Assembly: GCA_046518185.1 (NCBI GenBank)
Contig: JBKGRZ010000003.1
Location: forward strand, 186,001-250,000
DNA from: Scandinavium vulneris_A
GTDB lineage: Bacteria; Pseudomonadota; Gammaproteobacteria; Enterobacterales; Enterobacteriaceae
DNA: 64,000 nt
Reading direction: 5' to 3'
Part shown: positions 44,576-52,661 of the stretch, piece after piece
Position numbering within the stretch: the first letter of the stretch is position 1
How the letters are laid out: each line of letters opens with the position of its first letter
Made by a program: the position numbers and the translations under genes
The notes under the pieces: model-generated
Told to the model about the DNA's origin: nothing
What the model saw: only the letters and a program-made list of their open reading frames with translations
The model's database searches: none

Positions 44576-47038
44576 TTAAACTCCTAACTTCCAGGACAGG
44601 GTACGCAGCAGGTCGGCAAATACCCCGGCCGCCGTCACGTCGTTACCCGCGCCGTAGCCGCGTAACACCAGCGGCAGCGGCTGATAATAGTGGCTGTAGA
44701 ACGCCAGCGCGTTTTCGCCGTTTTTCACTTTGAACAGCGGATCGTTGCCATCGACTTCGGCAATTTTTACCCGGCATACGCCATCGTCTTCAATGTTGCC
44801 AACGTAGCGCAGCACTTTGCCTTCATCACGCGCTTTCGCAATACGTGCCGCAAACTCGTCATCGAGCTGCGGCAGACGTGCTATAAAGCTGTCCACATCG
44901 CCGCTGTCGTCAAAGTGACCCGGCAGCACAGACTCAACCACGATATCGCTCAGCTCCAGATGACGACCGGTTTCACGGGCGAGGATCAGCAGCTTACGCG
45001 CCACGTCCATCCCGGAAAGATCGTCGCGAGGATCCGGTTCGGTGTAGCCCATTTCACGCGCGATAGACGTGGCCTGCGACAGGCTCATGCCCTCGTCCAG
45101 CTTACCGAAAATGAACGACAGTGAACCGGAAAGAATGCCAGAGAATTTTTGCAGCTCATCGCCCGCGTTCAGCAGGTTTTGCAGGTTCTCGATAACCGGC
45201 AAACCCGCACCGACGTTGGTATCGTACAGGAATTTACGCCGCGAACCCGCCGCCGCCTGACGCAGCTCGTGATAGTAGTTCATCGACGAGGTGTTGGCCT
45301 TTTTATTTGGCGTCACCACATGGAAGCCTTCGCGCAGGAAATCGGCGTATTGATCCGCAACCGCCTGGTTGGAAGTGCAGTCGACAATCACCGGGTTCAG
45401 CAGGTGATACTCTTTCACCAGACGAATCAGACGGCCAAGATTAAACGGCTCATTGGCTTCCGCCAGCTCGCCCTGCCAGTCTTCCAGATTGAGGCCATGC
45501 ACGTTGGTCAGCAGCGCACGCGAGTTCGCCAGGCCGCACACACGCAGGTCAATGTGTTTACTTTTGAGCCAGGTCTGCTGGCGTTTGAGCTGATCCAGCA
45601 ACGCCCCGCCGACGCCGCCGACGCCAATCACAAACACTTCAATCACCTGGTCGGTGTTGAACAGCATCTGATGGGTGACACGCACGCCAGTGGTAGCGTC
45701 GTCATTGTTCACCACCACTGAAATAGAACGTTCGGACGAGCCCTGGGCAATCGCCACGATGTTGATGTTAGCGCGGGCCAATGCGGCAAAGAACTTCGCT
45801 GAGGTTCCACGCTGGGTGCGCATTCCGTCGCCGACGACGGAGATGATCGCCAGACGCTCCATGATGGCCAGCGGTTCCAGCAGCCCTTCTTTCAGTTCAA
45901 GGTAAAACTCATCTTCCATCGCCCGTTTCGCCCGGGCGCAGTCACTCTGCGGCACACAGAAGCTGATGCTGTATTCGGAAGAGGATTGCGTTATCAGCAC
46001 CACCGAAATTCCGGCGCGAGACATGGTGGCGAAGACGCGGGCCGCCATGCCGACCATGCCCTTCATCCCCGGACCGGAGACGTTGAACATCGCCATATTA
46101 TTCAGGTTGGAAATGCCCTTCACCGCCAGGCCGTCTTCGTTGTGGCTGGCACCGATTAAGGTCCCCGGTGCCTGTGGATTACCGGTATTTTTAATCAGGC
46201 ACGGGATCTGGAATTGGGCAATCGGCGCGATGGTGCGCGGGTGCAGCACTTTGGCGCCAAAATAGGACAGCTCCATCGCTTCCTGATAGGACATCGACTT
46301 CAGCAGACGCGCATCGGGCACCTGACGTGGGTCGCAGGTATAGACCCCATCGACGTCAGTCCAGATTTCACAACAGTCGGCGCGCAGGCACGCCGCCAGC
46401 ACTGCGGCGGAGTAATCGGAGCCGTTACGCCCCAGCACCACCAATTCTCCTTTGTCGTTTCCGGCGGTAAAGCCCGCCATCAGCACCATGTGATCGGCCG
46501 GGATTTGGCTTGCGGCAATGCGACGGGTGGATTCCGCAATATCGACGGTCGATTCGAGATAGTGGCCAACGGCCAGTAGTTTTTCGACCGGATTGATCAC
46601 GGTCACCTTGTGGCCACGCGCTTCAAGCAGGCCCGCCATGATAGCAATCGACAGCTTTTCACCCCGGCAGATCAGCGCCGCGTTCACGCCATCCGGACAC
46701 TGGCCCAGCAGGCTTACGCCGTGCAGGACATGTTTAATTTGGGCAAATTCCTGAGCAACAAAAGCGTTGAGCTGTGCGAGCGGGAAACCCGGCTGGAGAG
46801 CAGCCAGACCCTGAAGGAGTTCGGCAAAAATACGTTCGGCATCAGCGATATTAGGAAGTGCATCCTGACCGCCAATGGTTTTTTCAATCATCGCGACCAG
46901 ATGGTTGGTGATTTTGGCCGGGGCAGAGAGCACGGTTGCTACCTGCCCCTGCCTGGCATTGCTTTCCAGAATATCGGCAACACGCAGAAAACGTTCTGCA
47001 TTTGCCACTGATGTACCGCCGAACTTCAAGACTCGCAT
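44576..47038 (-). CDS. thrA: Bifunctional aspartokinase I/homoserine dehydrogenase I
   Basis: An 820-residue fusion that catalyses the first and third steps from aspartate to threonine and is inhibited by threonine. The kinase domain starts MRVLKFGGTSVANAERFL, with VLGRNGSDYSAAVLA near residue 200. Two ACT-type regulatory segments lie in the middle. The dehydrogenase domain starts near residue 465 with EVFVIGVGGVGGALLDQL and has DLSGMDVARKLLILARE near residue 600. I chose ATG at 47038; the frame is open 14 codons further into the attenuator. Expression is controlled by the thrL attenuator. Confidence 0.99.
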   Translation of the reverse strand: MRVLKFGGTSVANAERFLRVADILESNARQGQVATVLSAPAKITNHLVAMIEKTIGGQDALPNIADAERIFAELLQGLAALQPGFPLAQLNAFVAQEFAQIKHVLHGVSLLGQCPDGVNAALICRGEKLSIAIMAGLLEARGHKVTVINPVEKLLAVGHYLESTVDIAESTRRIAASQIPADHMVLMAGFTAGNDKGELVVLGRNGSDYSAAVLAACLRADCCEIWTDVDGVYTCDPRQVPDARLLKSMSYQEAMELSYFGAKVLHPRTIAPIAQFQIPCLIKNTGNPQAPGTLIGASHNEDGLAVKGISNLNNMAMFNVSGPGMKGMVGMAARVFATMSRAGISVVLITQSSSEYSISFCVPQSDCARAKRAMEDEFYLELKEGLLEPLAIMERLAIISVVGDGMRTQRGTSAKFFAALARANINIVAIAQGSSERSISVVVNNDDATTGVRVTHQMLFNTDQVIEVFVIGVGGVGGALLDQLKRQQTWLKSKHIDLRVCGLANSRALLTNVHGLNLEDWQGELAEANEPFNLGRLIRLVKEYHLLNPVIVDCTSNQAVADQYADFLREGFHVVTPNKKANTSSMNYYHELRQAAAGSRRKFLYDTNVGAGLPVIENLQNLLNAGDELQKFSGILSGSLSFIFGKLDEGMSLSQATSIAREMGYTEPDPRDDLSGMDVARKLLILARETGRHLELSDIVVESVLPGHFDDSGDVDSFIARLPQLDDEFAARIAKARDEGKVLRYVGNIEDDGVCRVKIAEVDGNDPLFKVKNGENALAFYSHYYQPLPLVLRGYGAGNDVTAAGVFADLLRTLSWKLGV

Positions 47039-47065
47039 GGTTGTTACCTCGTGATCTTTGGTCGA

Positions 47066-47101
47066 AAAAAAAGCCCGCACTGTTCAGGTGCGGGCTTTTT
47101 T
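47066..47101 (-). terminator. thr operon attenuator
   Basis: GCCCGCAC (47073-47080) and GTGCGGGC (47088-47095), with an A8 run on one side and T6 on the other, lie between thrL and thrA. This is the terminator arm of the known thr attenuation system. Confidence 0.93.
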
Positions 47102-47119
47102 CAGTTTTTCCTGTACGCG

Positions 47120-47188
47120 TCAGCCCGCACCGATACCTGTGGTAATGGTGGTGGTAATAATTGTTGTCATGCGGCTGATGCGAATCAT
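47120..47188 (-). CDS. thrL: thr operon leader peptide
   Basis: A 22-codon leader peptide with 7 Thr and 6 Ile codons, ending TGIGAG, followed by the attenuator. Stalling of the ribosome at Thr/Ile codons prevents terminator formation. I chose ATG at 47188 because the surrounding CACAACATCC is the E. coli thrL leader sequence. The peptide begins MIRISRMTT instead of the E. coli MKRISTT, and an in-frame ATG seven codons upstream could extend it. Confidence 0.9.
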   Translation of the reverse strand: MIRISRMTTIITTTITTGIGAG

Positions 47189-47230
47189 GGATGTTGTGTG
47201 CTCTGTCATTTTAATTGTCTGTCGTCTGCC

Positions 47231-47264
47231 TATATTGGTTAAAGTATCTGCCAGGCTAAGTCAA
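47231..47264 (-). promoter_or_regulatory. thr operon promoter
   Basis: On the minus strand TTGACT (-35, 47264-47259) and an AATATA-containing -10 region near 47236-47231 match the E. coli thr promoter, including the ACTTTAACCAATATAGGCA context. Confidence 0.82.
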
Positions 47265-47397
47265 TGAATTTCTCTTTTTGGCCCGGTTTGGAACACCGGG
47301 CGGCTGCGCCAGTGAAGCCCGTGTATCCGTCCCGCATCCCCTGTGGTTAATCCCTATCACAGAGCATTCATCCATAACAAAAACTTACGACAGCAGA

Positions 47398-48084
47398 TTA
47401 GTCGGCGATATTTTTTTCGATATCATGCAGTAAGCGATGCAACATTGCGGTGTCACGTTGCCCGAGGAGCCCCAATCGCTGTTGTAGCCAATCGGCCAGT
47501 TTTACATCATCGGCGACCTGTAATTTCGCCAGCAGCGCCATCGCCCTGGATCGCAATGCCTGAAGCTGGTTGTCGTTATTCTCCGCTAAAACGGCCGTCG
47601 CGGTCTGCGTCAGCGCAGAGAGCTGATAGCAAAACACCATCACCGCCTGACCCAAATTCAGCGAAGGGTAATCGGCCACCATTGGCACACCGGTGAGGAT
47701 ATCGGCCAGCGCCAGTTCATCGTTGGTAAGCCCAGAATCCTCGCGCCCGAAGACCAGCGCCGCGTGGCCCATCCACTGTGATTTCTCCTGCAAAATGGGC
47801 ACCAGCTCCTGAGGCGTGGCGTAATAGTGAAAACGGGCACGACTGCGGGCGGTGGTCGCGATGGTGAAATCGACATCCTGCAATGCGTCAGCCAGCGTAG
47901 GAAACGTTTTGATATTCTCCAGAATATCGCCGGAGCCGTGTGCCACCCACTGTGCGGCAGGCTCACGATGCGCCTGACTGTCGACAATTCGCATCTCCGT
48001 GAATCCCATGGTCTTCATCGCCCGGGCCGCAGCGCCGATGTTTTCGGCTCTTGCTGGTGAAACCAGCACTATTGATAAGCGCAT
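47398..48084 (-). CDS. yjtD: Putative tRNA/rRNA 2'-O-methyltransferase YjtD
   Basis: A 228-residue SPOUT-superfamily methyltransferase related to TrmJ and LasT. The N-terminal SIVLVSPARAENIGAAARAM and the cofactor-knot segments VFGREDSGLTNDEL and YPSLNLGQAVMVFCYQL are typical. The RNA target of YjtD is not established to my knowledge. It lies between thrL and arcA, as in E. coli. Confidence 0.9.
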   Translation of the reverse strand: MRLSIVLVSPARAENIGAAARAMKTMGFTEMRIVDSQAHREPAAQWVAHGSGDILENIKTFPTLADALQDVDFTIATTARSRARFHYYATPQELVPILQEKSQWMGHAALVFGREDSGLTNDELALADILTGVPMVADYPSLNLGQAVMVFCYQLSALTQTATAVLAENNDNQLQALRSRAMALLAKLQVADDVKLADWLQQRLGLLGQRDTAMLHRLLHDIEKNIAD

Positions 48085-48428
48085 GTCATCTTCTCTTTTT
48101 TACTCTGCGCCCGTCACAATGTGATGCTCATCATCATATTGCGCGGCGCGAATTTACTTTATTGCAACAAAAAACGCAGAAAGGATGTTTCTTAACATAT
48201 CAATAAGACTAAACTATTACCCAAGAATCGTCCTGGTGAGTATGTTAACAGAACCTGCATATCCCTATGTTCTAGTGGGACATTTCAAATAAGATTAACT
48301 CTCATCTTTTGGATTCGTTTTGCTAATCAGTTCAATCTCGCAATCATTTGAGTTGTTGAAAATTTGTGACAAAAGCTACCATTTGGATGCAAGGATTTCA
48401 CAAGACTGTTAACGTGCTACAATTGAAC

Positions 48429-48442
48429 TTGATATATGTCAA
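48429..48442 (+). promoter_or_regulatory. Candidate FNR box upstream of arcA
   Basis: TTGATATATGTCAA matches TTGAT-N4-ATCAA with one change, the same change as in the box at 2776. FNR is known to act at a distal arcA promoter in E. coli. The 48085-48483 stretch otherwise holds AT-rich promoter DNA for yjtD and arcA and no gene that I can see. Confidence 0.65.
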
Positions 48443-48483
48443 CGAAGCGTAGTTTTATTGGGTGTCATCCCTCTCTGAGCCTG

Positions 48484-48624
48484 TTATGTTGCTGTTAAAA
48501 TGGTTAGGATGACAGCCGTTTTTGACACTGTCGGGTCCAGAGGGAAAGTACCCACGACCAAGCTAATGATGTTGTTGACGTTGATGGAAAGTGCATCAAG
48601 AACGCAATTACGTACTTTAGTCAT
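48484..48624 (-). CDS. yjjY: Small protein YjjY, antisense to the arcA leader
   Basis: A 46-codon frame starting MTKVRNCVLDALSINVNN and ending TILTAT; it matches E. coli YjjY almost residue for residue as I remember it. It lies in the arcA upstream region on the opposite strand, as in E. coli. The function is unknown. Conservation could reflect a real peptide or constraint on the arcA leader DNA. Confidence 0.65.
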   Translation of the reverse strand: MTKVRNCVLDALSINVNNIISLVVGTFPLDPTVSKTAVILTILTAT

Positions 48625-48720
48625 GTTATGCCTGTTATGTTAATTTACGATATTCAGCAGGCGGGTCAGGGACTTTTGTACTTCCTGTTTCGATTTTAGT
48701 TGGCAATTTAGGTAGCAAAC

Positions 48721-49437
48721 ATGCAGACCCCGCACATTCTTATCGTTGAAGACGAGTTGGTAACACGCAACACGTTAAAAAGTATTTTTGAAGCAGAAGG
48801 TTATGATGTGTTCGAAGCCACCGATGGCGCGGAAATGCATCAGATCCTTTCTGAAAATGATGTCAATCTGGTCATCATGGATATCAACCTTCCGGGCAAA
48901 AATGGCCTGCTGCTGGCGCGTGAACTGCGTGAGCAAGCCAACGTCGCTCTGATGTTCCTGACCGGTCGTGATAACGAAGTGGATAAAATCCTTGGCCTGG
49001 AAATCGGCGCTGACGATTATATCACTAAGCCATTCAACCCTCGTGAACTGACTATCCGTGCGCGTAACCTGCTCTCCCGTACCATGAATCTGGGTACCGT
49101 GAGTGAAGAGCGTCGCAGCGTGGAAAGCTACAAGTTCAACGGTTGGGAACTGGACATCAACAGCCGCTCACTGGTTAGCCCGAACGGCGAACAGTACAAG
49201 CTGCCGCGCAGTGAATTCCGCGCGATGCTGCACTTCTGCGAAAACCCGGGCAAGATCCAATCCCGTGCAGAACTGCTGAAGAAAATGACCGGCCGTGAGC
49301 TTAAGCCGCACGACCGCACGGTTGACGTGACTATCCGTCGCATCCGTAAGCACTTTGAATCTACGCCGGATACCCCGGAAATCATCGCCACCATTCACGG
49401 CGAAGGTTACCGTTTCTGCGGCGAACTGCAGGAATAA
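48721..49437 (+). CDS. arcA: Response regulator ArcA
   Basis: A 238-residue OmpR-family regulator of aerobic/anaerobic metabolism, phosphorylated by ArcB. The receiver domain has Asp54 in LVIMDINLPGKNG and the conserved Lys in DYITKPFNPREL. The C-terminal winged helix ends with TIRRIRKHFESTP and IATIHGEGYRFCGEL. A long leader, a candidate FNR box and the antisense yjjY lie upstream. Confidence 0.99.
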   Translation: MQTPHILIVEDELVTRNTLKSIFEAEGYDVFEATDGAEMHQILSENDVNLVIMDINLPGKNGLLLARELREQANVALMFLTGRDNEVDKILGLEIGADDYITKPFNPRELTIRARNLLSRTMNLGTVSEERRSVESYKFNGWELDINSRSLVSPNGEQYKLPRSEFRAMLHFCENPGKIQSRAELLKKMTGRELKPHDRTVDVTIRRIRKHFESTPDTPEIIATIHGEGYRFCGELQE

Positions 49438-49460
49438 TCCTTCTGCAACAGTCATAAAAA

Positions 49461-49486
49461 ACGGCGCTAAGCGCCGTTTTTTTTCA
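49461..49486. terminator. Bidirectional terminator between arcA and creA
   Basis: ACGGCGC-TAA-GCGCCGT stem flanked by A6 and T8. Only 53 bases separate the arcA and creA stop codons. Confidence 0.92.
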
Positions 49487-49490
49487 CCTG

Positions 49491-49964
49491 TTATTCCTTC
49501 CACGGCATGATAGGCACCGCGCTAATCGCATTCTTAGGCGAGCCATCGACCACTTTATCGGAATAGGTCAGGTAGACCAGGGCATTACGTTTCGCATCGT
49601 AAAAACGCACCACCTGCAGCTTTTTGAACACCAGTGAGGTTCGTTTCTGGAACACCACTTCGCCTTCCGATTTACCCTTTTTGATCTTATCGCTTACCTC
49701 GATCGGCCCAACCTGCTGACAGGAAATCGCGGCATCAGAGGTATCTTCTGCCAGCCCCAGACCGCCTTTAATCCCGCCGGTTTTGGCACGGCTGATATAG
49801 CAGGTGACATTCTTCACATCCGGATCATCAAAGGCTTCAACCACGATTTTATGGTCCGGGCCAAACATCTTGAACACGGTGTCTACAGAGCCGATTTGTT
49901 CTGCGTGCGCCGCGCTGCCGGCCAGGGTCAGCAAAAGACCCGCAATTAACTTCTTGTATTTCAT
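49491..49964 (-). CDS. creA: CreA protein
   Basis: A 157-residue exported protein of the CreA family. The signal peptide is MKYKKLIAGLLLTLAGSAAHA, with cleavage before EQIGSV. The body EQIGSVDTVFKMFGPDHKI and VTCYISRAKTGGIKGGLG are family hallmarks. The function is unknown. In E. coli creA is followed by creBCD and then arcA; here creBCD are absent and creA faces arcA directly. It is divergent from rob. Confidence 0.95.
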   Translation of the reverse strand: MKYKKLIAGLLLTLAGSAAHAEQIGSVDTVFKMFGPDHKIVVEAFDDPDVKNVTCYISRAKTGGIKGGLGLAEDTSDAAISCQQVGPIEVSDKIKKGKSEGEVVFQKRTSLVFKKLQVVRFYDAKRNALVYLTYSDKVVDGSPKNAISAVPIMPWKE

Positions 49965-50171
49965 ATTGTTACCATTCTTGAAAATGACACTACGCGATTA
50001 TTCAATAACGTAGAAGAAAATGTTTAAAGATCACAGCTTTACAAAATTCATACTGACTTAGTATTTAAAATCGCACTTTAGCGCAAAAAAAACACTGAAT
50101 GCTAAAACATCAAAAAATGCTATTATCCGCTACCCTAGTTACAGGCACTTGCGAAAGGATGAGGACATTAT

Positions 50172-51041
50172 ATGGATCAGGCTGGGATAATTCGCGATCT
50201 TCTTAGCTGGCTTGAAGGGCATCTCGATCAACCTTTATCACTGGATAACGTGGCGGCAAAAGCGGGCTATTCCAAGTGGCATCTGCAAAGGATGTTCAAG
50301 GACGTCACCGGCCACGCTATTGGTGCCTACATTCGTGCTCGTCGCCTGTCAAAATCTGCTGTGGCCCTGCGCCTGACCGCGCGCCCGATTCTGGATATTG
50401 CCCTACAATACCGTTTTGACTCTCAGCAGACCTTTACCCGTGCGTTCAAGAAGCAGTTTAGCCTGACCCCAGCGCTTTATCGCCGCTCGCCGGACTGGAG
50501 TTCATTCGGTATGCGTCCACCGCTGCGCCTGGGTGAATTCACGATGCCGAAGTATGAATTCATTACCATGCCAGACACGCACCTGGTGGGTGTGACCCAG
50601 AGCTATACCTGCAAACTGGAAGAAATTTCTGAGTTCCGTCAGCAAATGCGTGGTCAGTTCTGGCGTGAATTCCTCGGCAATTCACCGTCGCTCCCGCCGA
50701 TGCTGTATGGTCTGCATGAACCACGCCCAAGTCTTGAGCGAGACGATGAGCAGGAAGTGCTGTACACCACCGCGCTGACGCCGGAGATGGTCAATGGTCA
50801 TCTTCAGGATGCGCATCCGGTGAAACTGGAAGGGGGTGAATACGTAATGTTCACCTACGAAGGGCTAGGCACGGGGTTACAGGAATTTGTCCTGACCGTG
50901 TATGGCACCTGCATGCCGATGCTCGGCCTGACCCGTCGTAAGGGCCAGGACATCGAGCGCTTCTTCCCGCAGAAAGAAGCCATGAATCAGGAACCGCCTA
51001 TCCAGTTGCGCTGCGAGTACCTGATCCCGATTCGTCGTTAG
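50172..51041 (+). CDS. rob: Right origin-binding protein Rob
   Basis: A 289-residue AraC/XylS-family activator of the mar/sox/rob regulon. The two helix-turn-helix motifs are near the N-terminus (LDNVAAKAGYSKWHLQRMFKD and ILDIALQYRFDSQQTFTRAFK). A GyrI-like C-terminal domain binds bile salts and fatty acids in E. coli. It ends 4 bases into the convergent gpmB gene. Confidence 0.98.
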   Translation: MDQAGIIRDLLSWLEGHLDQPLSLDNVAAKAGYSKWHLQRMFKDVTGHAIGAYIRARRLSKSAVALRLTARPILDIALQYRFDSQQTFTRAFKKQFSLTPALYRRSPDWSSFGMRPPLRLGEFTMPKYEFITMPDTHLVGVTQSYTCKLEEISEFRQQMRGQFWREFLGNSPSLPPMLYGLHEPRPSLERDDEQEVLYTTALTPEMVNGHLQDAHPVKLEGGEYVMFTYEGLGTGLQEFVLTVYGTCMPMLGLTRRKGQDIERFFPQKEAMNQEPPIQLRCEYLIPIRR

Positions 51042-51685
51042 CGCTGCAGTTCATCCAACGCAGGGGCGTCCAGATGCGTGACGTCGCCTGCGGTCTCGAC
51101 AATCCAGCCGGGCGCCAGCCACGGGCTTTGCTGATAATCCACCCGCGAAATTGAGCAGTTGCGCAAGCGCAGACGGCGTTCTGCGTAAGCCGGTAAGCCT
51201 AGAATAGTACTCACCAGACAACCCAGCGCCATCCCGTGACTGACCAGCAGCGGGCGACTCCCCTGCGGCAGTTCCAGACAATCTTGCAGCGCGGCGTTCA
51301 TGCGATCGGCCAGCTCCTGCATCGACTCCCCTTCCGGAATGCGTCCGTTGGCGGTGCCATTGACCAGCGTGCGACGCCAGCCTTCTTCCTCGTCGGTCAG
51401 GGTATCGATCAGACGGCGTTCAAGCACACCCATATCGAGCTCCCGAAGACGCGGATCGTAGGTCACGCTGCACCCACAGGCTTCAGCAATGATTTCAGCG
51501 GTACGACGCGTACGGCCCAAATCGCTGGAGATAATGTGCGTGATACCGAGGGTTTTAACACGCTCCCCGACTTGCCAGGCCTGCTGCTCACCTTTATCGG
51601 TCAGCGGACTATCGGACTGGCCCTGAAGACGTCGCTCGGCGTTCCACTGCGTCTCACCGTGGCGAACAAGGTATACCTGTAACAT
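51038..51685 (-). CDS. gpmB: Phosphatase GpmB (phosphoglycerate mutase family)
   Basis: A 215-residue histidine phosphatase. The catalytic motif is YLVRHGETQWNAERRLQGQ; the second histidine is in LLVSHGMALGCLV. Despite the name it acts mainly as a phosphatase in E. coli studies. It overlaps rob by 4 bases at its end and is divergent from yjjX. Confidence 0.93.
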   Translation of the reverse strand: MLQVYLVRHGETQWNAERRLQGQSDSPLTDKGEQQAWQVGERVKTLGITHIISSDLGRTRRTAEIIAEACGCSVTYDPRLRELDMGVLERRLIDTLTDEEEGWRRTLVNGTANGRIPEGESMQELADRMNAALQDCLELPQGSRPLLVSHGMALGCLVSTILGLPAYAERRLRLRNCSISRVDYQQSPWLAPGWIVETAGDVTHLDAPALDELQR

Positions 51686-51737
51686 GCGATTTTTCCGTTA
51701 TACTGCGATGATATTTTTTTTCGTAAGTGTACTGATT

Positions 51738-52253
51738 ATGCATAAGGTTGTCTCAGCTACCACCAATCCCGCCAAAATTCAGGCTATTCTGCAGGCTTTT
51801 AACGAGATCTTCGGCGAAGGATCCTGCCATATTGACGCCGTTTCCGTCGAGAGTGGCGTGCCGGAACAGCCCTTCGGAAGTGAGGAAACGCGCGCTGGCG
51901 CACGAAATCGTGTGGAAAATGCCCGTGTTGCCAGACCGGATGCCGACTTTTGGGTCGCCATTGAAGCAGGCATTGACGAAGGTAGCACCTTCAGTTGGGT
52001 GGTCATCGAGACACGCGAACAGCGCGGAGAAGCCCGTTCAGCCACCTTGCCGCTGCCGAAGGTTATCCTTGAACGCGTTCAGGCGGGTGACGCCCTCGGC
52101 CCGGTAATGTCGCACTACACCGGCATTGATGAGATTGGTCGTAAAGAAGGGGCGATTGGCGTGTTCACTGCGGGCAAACTGACCCGCAGCAGCGTCTATC
52201 ATCAGGCGGTGATTCTGGCACTCAGTCCGTTCCACAACGCCGTTTATCGGTGA
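51738..52253 (+). CDS. yjjX: Inosine/xanthosine triphosphatase YjjX
   Basis: A 171-residue NTPase that clears ITP and XTP. SATTNPAKIQAILQAF, FGSEETRAGARNRVENA and FWVAIEAGID are family hallmarks. I chose ATG at 51738 (MHKVVSATTNPAK), as in E. coli; the frame is open 18 codons further upstream into a hydrophobic stretch that is not part of the family. It overlaps the end of trpR by 10 bases. Confidence 0.95.
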   Translation: MHKVVSATTNPAKIQAILQAFNEIFGEGSCHIDAVSVESGVPEQPFGSEETRAGARNRVENARVARPDADFWVAIEAGIDEGSTFSWVVIETREQRGEARSATLPLPKVILERVQAGDALGPVMSHYTGIDEIGRKEGAIGVFTAGKLTRSSVYHQAVILALSPFHNAVYR

Positions 52254-52573
52254 GTGTCTGGCAGGGTCTGCTCCAGCCACTGACGCAGTTCGGGCGGGGC
52301 TGATTTCAGACTGTTTGATCCGCGGGTAATCGTGGCAATACCCGCGCCAAGCTCGCTTTTCAGCTCACGCTGGCTCAATTCACCGCGCAGCAACTCTTCG
52401 ATAATCCGCACCCGCGTACCCAACGCCTCACGCTCATCGGGCGTCATCATCAGATTCAGAAGCGGCAGATGCAAATCGGCAGCAAAGGCCTGACGCATCA
52501 GCTCCACGAAGCGAAGCCACTCCTGGTGGCGCTGTTCCGCATTTGCGGCTGAATAAGGGGATTGTTGAGTCAT
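52244..52573 (-). CDS. trpR: Trp repressor
   Basis: A 109-residue helical DNA-binding protein that represses trp genes when bound to tryptophan. The helix-turn-helix is in LSQRELKSELGAGIATITRGSNSLK. I chose ATG at 52573 (MTQQSPYSAANAEQRHQEW), as in E. coli. A trp operator lies upstream, so it is autoregulated. Confidence 0.97.
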   Translation of the reverse strand: MTQQSPYSAANAEQRHQEWLRFVELMRQAFAADLHLPLLNLMMTPDEREALGTRVRIIEELLRGELSQRELKSELGAGIATITRGSNSLKSAPPELRQWLEQTLPDTHR

Positions 52574-52619
52574 GTTACGCCACCTGGTTGGGGCGGATGG
52601 CACAGAGCCATCCGCCGAA

Positions 52620-52639
52620 TGTACTCTTTAGCGAGTACA
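52620..52639 (-). promoter_or_regulatory. trp operator of trpR
   Basis: TGTACTCTTTAGCGAGTACA has inverted GTACTC/GAGTAC arms, matching the TrpR operator half-site (GTACT/AGTAC). It lies 47 bases before the trpR start. Confidence 0.82.
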
Positions 52640-52661
52640 AGCATAACATACTCTCAGCGGA

